A stretch of DNA of 14,458 nucleotides from Calditrichota bacterium (GTDB lineage: Bacteria > Calditrichota > Calditrichia > RBG-13-44-9 > J075): NCBI GenBank assembly GCA_003695285.1, contig RFIL01000095.1, positions 1 to 14,458 of the forward strand, written 5' to 3'. The translations under genes were made by a program, and so were the position numbers. Below, one piece after another: positions 7,791 through 14,458 of this stretch. Each line of letters starts with the position of its first letter. Position 1 is the stretch's first letter. The notes under the pieces were generated by a model that worked only from the letters and a program-made list of their open reading frames with translations, searched no databases and was not told the origin of the DNA.

Positions 7791-8903
7791 TTATGTTTTA
7801 GGGATATTCAACAATTCTTTATAGATGTTTATAATATTTTCACCGTAATTGGGCAACTGAATTGCTTTCAGGGATTGTTGCACTTTCTCTTTATTCTGTA
7901 AAATAAACACCAATCTTTCCTTTAAATCTTTTTTATCCGAACTTTTGAACAAGATTGTTCCGGGAGGCCGGAAGCACACATCACTGGCTAAAACCGGAAC
8001 TCGTAAAGTTAAAGCCTCTGCTACCACAACTCCAACAGAATCCACTGTTGTGGGTCGGACATACACATCCACACTCTTTAACACATATAAAAAGTTCTCT
8101 TCCTGTAAGTTCTCATCAAAAATTAAATGGTGGATGCTGTTAATCTTTTTTAACAGTGTTGTTTTATATTCCTTATCTACTTCTCCATAAAAACTAAATA
8201 TAACCCCAATGTGGTTTTTCATCGGTAAGCTTTTTACCACCTCAATTAATAATTCATATCCATAGTGAGGCAATACCATACCACTGATCATCAACACAAT
8301 GGTGTGTTCCTTACGAAATTTTTCTATTTTTTCTTTAATCGAGGGATCAACCTTATTAATGCTGTTGATATCCGGTAAAATATACGAGGGGATAATCTCG
8401 GTAATCCGGCTACCTAATTTTAAATAATCCCTCAGGAATTGTTGTTGTTCAGAATTCACAGGGATAATTTTCGTGAACTGCTTTAAAATCCTTTTTAACA
8501 GGTACCTTTTTATTTTGTTTGATGAATAAGATGCCACAAATGCACCACTGTGAATGGTGAGGATTCGTTTTTTGCGAAGAGTGGCCCCAAGCAGGAAAGG
8601 CATTCCGAAGAAAATACTATCAAATTTGGACACATGAATATGGACAATCGAACTCTTTGACTGATGAAGCAAGAAAGCGAGTTTGATTAGTTTGAGAACT
8701 CTATTTCCGGAAACCGCTAAAATTCCGGATTGAGGTTGTCCGAACGGCTTACTCCCTAAATGATTCAACACACAACAAGTTATTTGATTCTGGAGACAAA
8801 GTTGATGTAAGCGTTTCACATGGATAGTAATCCCACCTACCGGTGGAGGATATCCTCCTAATAACACAACGGAAGAGCATAGTTTGGTATCAGTTCGTTT
8901 CAT
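7791..8903 (-). CDS. GT4-family glycosyltransferase
   Basis: A 370-residue GT-B enzyme. The N-terminal domain has the Gly-rich loop YPPPVGGITIHVKRL (18-32), equivalent to the GG-x-x-x-H acceptor loop of GT4 enzymes, then HIHVSKFD (88-95) and TIHSGAF (116-122). The C-terminal donor domain starts near VLMISGMVLPHYG (203-215) and carries TTVDSVGVVVAEALTLRVPV (285-304), an E-x7-E type motif in which Asp288 stands in for the first Glu and Glu296 is kept, followed by RPPGTILF (312-319). No transmembrane segment is evident, so it should act at the inner membrane's cytoplasmic face on a lipid-linked acceptor. Its first 14 bases overlap the end of the sulfotransferase gene, with the ATG nested in GATGAA and no close Shine-Dalgarno sequence, so translation is probably coupled. 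Seventeen bases separate it from the propeller gene. Donor and acceptor are unknown. Confidence 0.87.
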   Translation of the reverse strand: MKRTDTKLCSSVVLLGGYPPPVGGITIHVKRLHQLCLQNQITCCVLNHLGSKPFGQPQSGILAVSGNRVLKLIKLAFLLHQSKSSIVHIHVSKFDSIFFGMPFLLGATLRKKRILTIHSGAFVASYSSNKIKRYLLKRILKQFTKIIPVNSEQQQFLRDYLKLGSRITEIIPSYILPDINSINKVDPSIKEKIEKFRKEHTIVLMISGMVLPHYGYELLIEVVKSLPMKNHIGVIFSFYGEVDKEYKTTLLKKINSIHHLIFDENLQEENFLYVLKSVDVYVRPTTVDSVGVVVAEALTLRVPVLASDVCFRPPGTILFKSSDKKDLKERLVFILQNKEKVQQSLKAIQLPNYGENIINIYKELLNIPKT

Positions 8904-9708
8904 CAGATTTTATATTTTCCATTTTCCAACTATGTTCTGAAAGAATCGTAGCACATGCTTCGTAAGCCCCCCTCGCTTTTTTGAGAGTTGAGGCTGACAG
9001 AGGAACAGATGAATTGGATTCACTATTTCTTAAAATTTTACCGGAGGTAATTCTTTCGGAGAAATCTCCAATGACCGGCTTCCCGGTGGTGGGGAGAATC
9101 TGGTAACTTTCGGTAATGGGGTAATTCAACTGCAAGTACTGTTCAATTGCAGAAAACACGGCTTTAGTATTATCTAATAGATCCTCATAGGTAATAAATA
9201 AAAAGGGACGATGGGAAGATATGTTTCTGGCATAAATCATTAATGTATTTAATCGTTGGACATAATATTGAAGCGCCTCTGATTCAGAGTAGTTTAAACG
9301 CTGAATTAAGCTTGACAATGTATTTTCCGGCTTCCGCAGAAGAAAGATATGATGAACTCTGGGATGAGAAAAAAAATCCTGAAAATTCATATCCAGGCAT
9401 TTGTCATGTAACAACTTGTCCAACACATAACGGGTATTGGGAGGCGGAACAACTTTTCGAAGGGTAAAAAACACACGATAGGCTAAACGGTGAAAGTCTT
9501 CAATGGAGCTATACCGCATCTGGGTTTCACCATAACCATAAATTTCCGGGTTGCTTACTAACAGATGGGTAAAAAGACTTGAACCGGAACGCATATGGCT
9601 GAGAATGAAGATATAGTGGTATTTCTCCCTTCCGGGGGTTACCAGAGCATAATAACCATACACAATTTTTTTTGCGATGCGTCGCAGGATAAGGTTCACA
9701 ATATTCAT
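8890..9708 (-). CDS. PAPS-dependent sulfotransferase family protein
   Basis: A 272-residue P-loop-like protein expected to transfer sulfate from 3'-phosphoadenosine 5'-phosphosulfate to a carbohydrate. The 5'-phosphosulfate loop is visible as LSHMRSGSSLFTHLL (36-50), and the 3'-phosphate binding segment as FLLRKPENTLSSLIQ (122-136), with Arg125 and Ser132 in the expected places. FITYEDLLDN (171-180) matches the helix-start region conserved in this superfamily. A basic, partly hydrophobic N-terminal helix (NLILRRIAKKIVYGYYALV) might attach it to the membrane, but no clear transmembrane span or signal peptide follows. Within this locus it points to a sulfated polysaccharide or sulfated lipid-linked intermediate. 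An in-frame TAA four codons upstream fixes the ATG as the first possible start, served by AAGGA nine bases before it. It overlaps the next glycosyltransferase by 14 bases. The acceptor is unknown. Confidence 0.85.
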   Translation of the reverse strand: MNIVNLILRRIAKKIVYGYYALVTPGREKYHYIFILSHMRSGSSLFTHLLVSNPEIYGYGETQMRYSSIEDFHRLAYRVFFTLRKVVPPPNTRYVLDKLLHDKCLDMNFQDFFSHPRVHHIFLLRKPENTLSSLIQRLNYSESEALQYYVQRLNTLMIYARNISSHRPFLFITYEDLLDNTKAVFSAIEQYLQLNYPITESYQILPTTGKPVIGDFSERITSGKILRNSESNSSVPLSASTLKKARGAYEACATILSEHSWKMENIKSDETN

Positions 9709-9820
9709 CGAAGACTGTCCTTACAAGCTGAAATCTGGATTACATTTCATATAGCTCTCAATTGTGATTTCCAGGTAATAAATCCGTGTTTTTAATCAAG
9801 AGAGGTTAAATTCTTCGTTT
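9709..9820 (-). other. 112-base intergenic spacer, longest gap in the cluster
   Basis: This spacer separates the TuaH-like glycosyltransferase from the sulfotransferase gene. It is AT-rich, holds no open frame of note, and I see no strong inverted repeat with a T-tract or a convincing -35/-10 pair. A ribosome binding site sits at its downstream end. It could hide an internal promoter, but the sequence alone does not show one. Confidence 0.5.
9718..9722 (-). promoter_or_regulatory. Ribosome binding site of the sulfotransferase gene
   Basis: The minus strand reads AAGGA nine bases before the ATG at 9708. Together with the in-frame TAA just upstream, it settles the start. The spacing is slightly long. 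Confidence 0.55.
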
Positions 9821-11023
9821 TCACCTTTCAATCTGTTCGTTATAAAAGAGATGCTTTCGCATCTCCAACACTCGATTCTTCCATGATTGTTCTCTACCAG
9901 TGCGATAAACTCGTTCATAATCAAAATTTTCTGTGGCAAGTAAATCCAGGATTTTTTGATGGAACTCTTCTTTTGAAGAGGCAACTGCTACCACCTCTGA
10001 AAACAGTTCCAATATATCATGGGAAGTATTGGTACAAACGATTTTCTTCCCAGCTGCCATGTATTCAAATAGTTTGTAAGGGATAACATTTTGATTAAAT
10101 CGGTTTATTTTATTGGGAATAATCGCAATATCAAAATGTTGAAGATAGTAAGGTAATTCTCCATACGTTTTGGCACCAAGGAAATACACATTTTGATATT
10201 TTTTAAACTCTTCTACGACCTCTGTTACATTACTCGCCCAATTACCGATAAACACGAATGAATGTTGTGCTTGATTTTCAAAAAGATACCTCAATAAATC
10301 AAAGTCTAACCAATTTCTGAAAAGTCCAATATACCCAATAATCGGTTTAGGAATACCAGCCAAATCTTCAGGAGGAGCTAATTTTTCTGTATATGCTCTG
10401 GTGAACAACTCCACATCAGCCGCATTGGGGATAAAATAACTCGAGGGATTTATTTTCAAACATTTTTTTTGCAAAGTCGATGCTGTGGTGAAGACACAAT
10501 AGGATTGACGAATTAATTCTTCCTCCCATTTTGCCATCTTTCCTGAGTAACGGCCATGTATATCAATCTGCCACTCATCATAACAATCATATATTACTCG
10601 ACGAGGGCTTACGAAGTCAATGTAATCGATAAATTCCGGGCGGGTGACCCAAAGATAGGGATTGGGTAATAAATTAACCATCCTCTTGAAACGATTCATA
10701 CTTAACTGAAAGAACAACCTATTCAACTGCCTGAGCCCCGGTAAACGAATCGCAACAAGAAAATGCATAAACACTAAGGGAGTATATGTAAATAAGTTCG
10801 ACTGAATCTGATTTACTTTAAGAAAAGAGGAGAAAGCCTTTTTTAGGCGAAAGGGTTTTCTTGTTAAGGAATGGAAAAAATCTCCAAATGGTTCTATGAT
10901 AAATAATCTGTTGACCTCTTTCAGTTTGGATAATTCCAGTACCAATGCCCGTCGATGGTATTGGGGACCCCAATCACCACTAAAGTAGAGCATATCAAAT
11001 TTTTGTTGGTTCAAATTGCGCAT
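9821..11023 (-). CDS. Glycosyltransferase, TuaH-like GT-B family
   Basis: A 400-residue GT-B glycosyltransferase. It shows the pattern of the TuaH-like group: DMLYFSGDWGPQYHRRALVL near the N-terminus (10-29), YDCYDEWQ (145-152) close to the end of the acceptor domain, FIPNAADVELF (197-207) at the inter-domain linker, GYIGLFRNWLDFDLL (230-244) opening the donor domain, and IPYKLFEYMAAGKKIVCT (314-331) with Glu320 as the nucleotide-sugar contact. It probably adds one sugar to the growing undecaprenyl-linked repeat unit in the cytoplasm. It lies nine bases after the GT2 gene, and its ribosome binding site overlaps that gene's stop codon. A 112-base spacer follows. Its DNA looks more AT-rich than that of the genes downstream. 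The family call is strong; TuaH acts in Bacillus teichuronic acid synthesis, but substrate should not be carried over. Confidence 0.87.
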   Translation of the reverse strand: MRNLNQQKFDMLYFSGDWGPQYHRRALVLELSKLKEVNRLFIIEPFGDFFHSLTRKPFRLKKAFSSFLKVNQIQSNLFTYTPLVFMHFLVAIRLPGLRQLNRLFFQLSMNRFKRMVNLLPNPYLWVTRPEFIDYIDFVSPRRVIYDCYDEWQIDIHGRYSGKMAKWEEELIRQSYCVFTTASTLQKKCLKINPSSYFIPNAADVELFTRAYTEKLAPPEDLAGIPKPIIGYIGLFRNWLDFDLLRYLFENQAQHSFVFIGNWASNVTEVVEEFKKYQNVYFLGAKTYGELPYYLQHFDIAIIPNKINRFNQNVIPYKLFEYMAAGKKIVCTNTSHDILELFSEVVAVASSKEEFHQKILDLLATENFDYERVYRTGREQSWKNRVLEMRKHLFYNEQIER

Positions 11024-11028
11024 AGAAG

Positions 11029-11034
11029 CCTTTT
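11029..11034 (-). promoter_or_regulatory. Ribosome binding site overlapping the GT2 stop codon
   Basis: The minus strand reads AAAAGG five bases before the ATG at 11023. Its first bases are part of the TAA that ends the GT2 gene, so ribosomes finishing that gene could reinitiate directly. Confidence 0.6.
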
Positions 11035-11962
11035 AATTCACCAAGAATCTTTTTAACCGTATTAACAATGGCGCTTTTTCTTTGTTCTCCAACTGAACAT
11101 ACTGTTGGTATTTGGCTTTAGGGAGCGGTTTTCTCAATTGCCAGGCTTCTCGACTCCCTGCTATTCCTTCAATGACACCTTTGAAGAAGTGGTAAACATA
11201 GCCTTTTCTAAAGGAATACAAAAATATTTTAACAAACAAAGGGGAGAGGAAAGAAATGGATTGAAGAAGAGAAACGTTGCGAATGTAAATCCAGATAATA
11301 TTTCTCACATTGTAATAGAAGGAGCGTTCATTCAAATCATATCTTTTCTCAGGGGACACCTTATGATAAACAATTATATCAGGCGTATAATATACCAGAT
11401 AAGGTGTATGAAGTAATCGCAAGCTATAATCTTTCTCTTCATGTAAAAAGAACAAACGGGTCCACAAGAGACCGATTGAGTCTACCACCTCTCTCCGGAA
11501 GGCATGTCCGCACCCTACGAATGAATGAACCGGAGTGTTTTGTTCAACATGTTTCATTGATTCATTGAAAATCCAGGTAGATGAATCAATTTCTTTGTTA
11601 TAATAATTGAGAATTTTAAAAGTTAAAATGCCAGCTTGTGATTCTTTTTCGAAAGTAGAGACAATTTTTTCCAGAAAGTCTGATTCCACCACAGCATCAT
11701 TATCAACAAATACCAGATAATCGCCACGAGCATTTACAATTCCAAAATTTCTTCCCCCTGGAACACCGGAATTATAAAACACCCGGAAATATCGCACGGA
11801 TGGAAATCGCTCTGGAATCACCTTGTGTGTCTCATCTGTTGAATTGTTGTCTATTAAGATAACTTCAAAGTGAGGGTAGGTCTGGTAGGATAAAGACTCA
11901 AGTAAATCAATGACGTCCTTCACACGATTATAGGTAAGAATTATTACTGAGACGAATTTCAT
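11033..11962 (-). CDS. GT2-family glycosyltransferase
   Basis: A 309-residue inverting GT-A glycosyltransferase of the rhamnosyltransferase-like GT2 branch. The N-terminal domain contains VSVIILTYNR (4-13), VILIDNNSTDET (34-45), NSGVPGGRNFGI (64-75) and the metal-binding variant VDNDA (86-90). The acceptor/catalytic region has GCGHAFRREVVDSIGL (150-165) and HEEKDYSLRL (174-183), where Glu175-Asp178 corresponds to the general-base segment of GT2 enzymes. Residues 215-270 are hydrophobic and aromatic and may associate with the membrane. It likely transfers a sugar to the lipid-linked repeat unit. The ATG has only a weak AAAAAGAAA purine tract as ribosome binding site. It starts 12 bases after the polymerase-like gene and lies nine bases before the TuaH-like gene. 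The family is certain; donor and linkage are not. Confidence 0.9.
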   Translation of the reverse strand: MKFVSVIILTYNRVKDVIDLLESLSYQTYPHFEVILIDNNSTDETHKVIPERFPSVRYFRVFYNSGVPGGRNFGIVNARGDYLVFVDNDAVVESDFLEKIVSTFEKESQAGILTFKILNYYNKEIDSSTWIFNESMKHVEQNTPVHSFVGCGHAFRREVVDSIGLLWTRLFFLHEEKDYSLRLLHTPYLVYYTPDIIVYHKVSPEKRYDLNERSFYYNVRNIIWIYIRNVSLLQSISFLSPLFVKIFLYSFRKGYVYHFFKGVIEGIAGSREAWQLRKPLPKAKYQQYVQLENKEKAPLLIRLKRFLVN

Positions 11963-11974
11963 TCGATTTTCTTT

Positions 11975-13393
11975 TTAAATTTTAGTAGGATGTGTTAAAT
12001 CACCTTCAAACAAAAATTTGTGAACCAGACTTACCATACCGAAGGTAAAAAAAGTGTGATAGGTTAATTCGGTAATGGTTAATTCGTGAATCATAAGAGC
12101 CAAGAACCCGACCAACATCCCCAAAAAAACGAATATCTGATGACCACTTAATCGACCCTGTTTATACAATTTTCTGACCCTTAAAATGTAATAAAATGTC
12201 AACATTAAAAAAGCTATCATTATTAAAGCACCCAAAATTCCAGTTTCTGCCCAGAGTTGGAGGAAGGTATTATGAGTGTATCCTCCCCCAAGAGCTTCTT
12301 CCGGTTTATCTAATCGCAAGTAAGTAACGACCACAGGCGGTGCATAATTTTTTATGACTAAAGGACTATTGGCTATCCCTACCCCAAATATGGGATTCGC
12401 CAGGATCATTTTAATTGTAGCAACAATATAAAGCACTCGTACGATACTTGACCAATCTGCCTTGCTACTTTCCAGAAACATCCTCTCTTTAAAACCAGAG
12501 GGAAGAAATTGAAAAATCACTACCGCACTCACTGCTACAATAAAAAATAGCATTACAAGTCTTGTAAACAGCTTCTCTCTTTCATATCTGAGACTGTAAA
12601 GGATGACACCCCCAATAAAGACCGCCAACAGACCACCTCGGGAATTGGTCAGGATAAGGGCTAACAACATTAGCCCTATATTCCATTTCGGTGTTTCCTT
12701 CTCCCAAAGACTCCTTGCTATACCGAGACAAAGAGGGAGAATTAAAAAGTTGGCAAAAAAATTAGGGTCCCGAAAGGTAGAGGTAATCCGAAAGAAGTGA
12801 GAATCTTGTGGAATATGGTAGGTTGATCCCGTCCATAAATAAAGATCAAAATTTAAAAACAATTGGAGGATTCCCAGAGCAGTGACAATTGTTCCTATCC
12901 AAATCCAGGCTTGAATAACATCTCGATACTTTTTAAACGAATCAATCTGAAATATTGCATAGCTCCCAAACAATATCCAGAAAAATTCATCCCGGATATA
13001 TCGGATACTTTGTATTTTGTGGGCTGCAACGGCTACGGAGAGGATACTTACCAGGAAAAACAGGAGTAAAAGTTTGTAAACTGGTGTATTAAAAAACTTA
13101 AACGAAACTTTGGGCTCATTGAGCAGAACCAACAGCTGATAAAATACCACCAGCAAAAGAAGAATGTGCATGGCTGCCAGGCTGAAAGGGCCAACTTCAA
13201 TTCCTGGAATTGCTTTATCAAAACACATGACCCCCATCAACACAAACAGATTTATCCATGGATCAATGCCGAGTACAATCAAGAAAAGAAAACCAAACAC
13301 TACAAAAAAGGAATACTCATAAAAAACGACCATTAAAGCGGTAGCGACTAATCCTAAAATTAACAGGAGATAGTGTTTCGTAGATAAAACCAT
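11975..13393 (-). CDS. O-antigen polymerase/ligase family membrane protein (Wzy/WaaL-like)
   Basis: A 472-residue polytopic inner-membrane protein with about 11-12 hydrophobic segments spread from residue 7 to 460. Family signatures are FRDPNFFANFLILPLCLGIA (207-226), LTNSRGGLLAVFIG (248-261) and, in the large external loop between about residues 297 and 385, NPIFGVGIANS (333-343) followed by HNTFLQLWAETGILGAL (374-390). These are the landmarks of the O-antigen ligase/polymerase (Wzy_C) superfamily, with the SRGG segment and a loop His typical of the active region. It probably joins flipped repeat units on the periplasmic side. The adjacent Wzz-like gene, ten bases upstream, favours polymerase over ligase, since ligases and polymerases cannot be told apart by sequence alone. 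No strong Shine-Dalgarno sequence precedes the ATG, so translation may depend on coupling to the upstream gene. Confidence 0.87.
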   Translation of the reverse strand: MVLSTKHYLLLILGLVATALMVVFYEYSFFVVFGFLFLIVLGIDPWINLFVLMGVMCFDKAIPGIEVGPFSLAAMHILLLLVVFYQLLVLLNEPKVSFKFFNTPVYKLLLLFFLVSILSVAVAAHKIQSIRYIRDEFFWILFGSYAIFQIDSFKKYRDVIQAWIWIGTIVTALGILQLFLNFDLYLWTGSTYHIPQDSHFFRITSTFRDPNFFANFLILPLCLGIARSLWEKETPKWNIGLMLLALILTNSRGGLLAVFIGGVILYSLRYEREKLFTRLVMLFFIVAVSAVVIFQFLPSGFKERMFLESSKADWSSIVRVLYIVATIKMILANPIFGVGIANSPLVIKNYAPPVVVTYLRLDKPEEALGGGYTHNTFLQLWAETGILGALIMIAFLMLTFYYILRVRKLYKQGRLSGHQIFVFLGMLVGFLALMIHELTITELTYHTFFTFGMVSLVHKFLFEGDLTHPTKI

Positions 13394-13403
13394 CGATGGT
13401 GCT

Positions 13404-14458
13404 CTATGATTTTAATGACAGGTATCGTTTGATTTCAGAAAGACGTTTGGCAAATTCAGCATCTTCTTCTTCTCTACGAATAATGTAAACTTTCAGCCAT
13501 AAATAGATAAAATGAAGGAATAGCGAGAAGAATACAACCCCGATTACAATATAGGCACGTTTAGGTTTATATTTATACTCCGCAGGAATGGCTGGATCAA
13601 TAACTTGAATGGAAGGAGTGTTTTTCACCTCCTCCACTTTGGCTGATTCTAACTGAGGGATTAGAAATTCAAGAATTTTTTCTTTTATTTTAACATCTCT
13701 CAGCAATCGGAAATAGGTTAAGCTGAGCCCCGGGATATCCTGCAAAGCTCTGGAGAATTTAATCGTTTCGGAATCATGTAATATTTCGTCGATTTTTTCA
13801 TCCAGGGCGGCTCGATAGTCTTTTAACCGTTCCACTTCGGGAGAGGATGTACTCATATATTTTTCTGATGAGCGGATACTGACATCGGTTTTTATTCGTT
13901 CAAATTCCAGCTTGGAAAGTAATTCAATCATCCCCTTTAGCTGCTCCCCGACATCAAATATCCCAAATTTTTCCTGGAAAATAGCCAACGAATCCTCAAG
14001 GACGTGGAGTTCGTTCATCAAATTTTCAGTTTGTTGTTCAAGAAAAACCCTTTGATAATGGGCATGCTGAGAATTTAATCTCTTGTTTAAATCATCAATC
14101 TTTCGAACCAAAAAATTGGTCATCTCTGCTGGCTTTTCTTTATCATCGGGATAAATCACCGAAATCCGAATACTCCCATCCGGATTAAACTCATGAGTAA
14201 CTATTTCCTTGCGAATATACTCCCTTAGCTGGAACCGATAATCAAAATCGAACTCTTGCTCCAGGGCAAATGTATCGATCAATGCATCTACTACCTGGCG
14301 AGAATTTAACAATGTGATGTATTTTTCCCCCTGCTGTTCCGCTTGATAGCCAAAATTAAACGGAAGAGCTCCGATAATTTCTGATAATCCGAGGGAAGGT
14401 TTGACCTCTGGAATGATGATTAACACATCTGCTTTATACCATTTGGGCAATAATAAAC
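13404..14458 (-). CDS. Wzz-type polysaccharide chain-length determinant, 5' end off the window
   Basis: The frame is open to the right edge, giving 350 complete codons. A TTG at 14450 could be read as a start, but preceding codons continue as Leu-Leu ahead of LPKWYKADVLIII. That is what follows the first transmembrane helix in Wzz proteins, so the true start and first helix lie beyond the window. The visible part, numbered from that TTG, has a periplasmic alpha/beta base, long coiled-coil-prone stretches (about 111-160 and 170-230), and PAIPAEYKYKPKRAYIVIG (286-304) leading into a C-terminal membrane helix (about 299-323). A short basic cytoplasmic tail ends it. No tyrosine-kinase domain follows, so it is a stand-alone co-polymerase rather than a BY-kinase fusion. 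It would set chain length together with the polymerase-like protein encoded ten bases downstream. Confidence 0.85.
   Translation of the reverse strand, partial: LLLPKWYKADVLIIIPEVKPSLGLSEIIGALPFNFGYQAEQQGEKYITLLNSRQVVDALIDTFALEQEFDFDYRFQLREYIRKEIVTHEFNPDGSIRISVIYPDDKEKPAEMTNFLVRKIDDLNKRLNSQHAHYQRVFLEQQTENLMNELHVLEDSLAIFQEKFGIFDVGEQLKGMIELLSKLEFERIKTDVSIRSSEKYMSTSSPEVERLKDYRAALDEKIDEILHDSETIKFSRALQDIPGLSLTYFRLLRDVKIKEKILEFLIPQLESAKVEEVKNTPSIQVIDPAIPAEYKYKPKRAYIVIGVVFFSLFLHFIYLWLKVYIIRREEEDAEFAKRLSEIKRYLSLKS

Noticed and set aside
9709..9820. Possible internal promoter in the longest spacer (TTGATT and TTGAGA hexamers)
   Set aside because: No matching -10 box lies at 16-18 bases from either hexamer.
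11105..11416. Plus-strand frame of 103 codons antisense to the GT2 gene
   Set aside because: The GT2 frame has clear motifs across this stretch; the antisense translation is low-complexity and unlike any family I know.

Overview
The window is one block of a bacterial cell-surface polysaccharide biosynthesis locus. All eleven coding regions are on the minus strand, so transcription runs from high to low coordinates. Both ends are cut: the gene at the right edge (a Wzz-type chain-length protein) lacks its 5' end, and the gene at the left edge (a NeuD/PglD-type acyltransferase) has only its first 32 codons. There are no RNA genes, insertion sequences, CRISPR arrays or gaps above about 112 bases.

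The DNA is moderately AT-rich (roughly 40% GC by eye). A Wzy/Wzz polymerisation pair points to a Gram-negative-type envelope. The signal peptide of the propeller protein ends in a Phe-Pro-Gln stretch, reminiscent of Bacteroidetes/FCB-group secreted proteins, but nothing here fixes the phylum.

Layout in transcription order: Wzz-like co-polymerase (13404-14458, partial); O-antigen polymerase/ligase-like membrane protein (11975-13393); GT2 glycosyltransferase (11033-11962); TuaH-like GT4-type glycosyltransferase (9821-11023); a 112-base spacer; PAPS-type sulfotransferase (8890-9708), overlapping by 14 bases a second GT4 enzyme (7791-8903); a secreted beta-propeller-like protein of unknown function (5725-7773); a fused dehydrogenase of medium-chain-ADH plus Gfo/Idh/MocA type (3489-5651), overlapping by one base a heparinase II/III-family protein (1441-3489); a WbuB-like GT4 enzyme (177-1400); and the NeuD/PglD-like N-terminus (1-97).

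Read together, four glycosyltransferases would assemble a repeat unit, and the membrane protein and Wzz partner would polymerise it and set its length. The sulfotransferase and the acyltransferase would decorate it, and the dual oxidoreductase with the heparinase-fold protein would modify a sugar, possibly a uronic acid. The priming transferase, flippase and outer-membrane exporter are not in the window and presumably flank it. The least explained parts are the secreted propeller with two similar halves and the oxidoreductase/heparinase pair.
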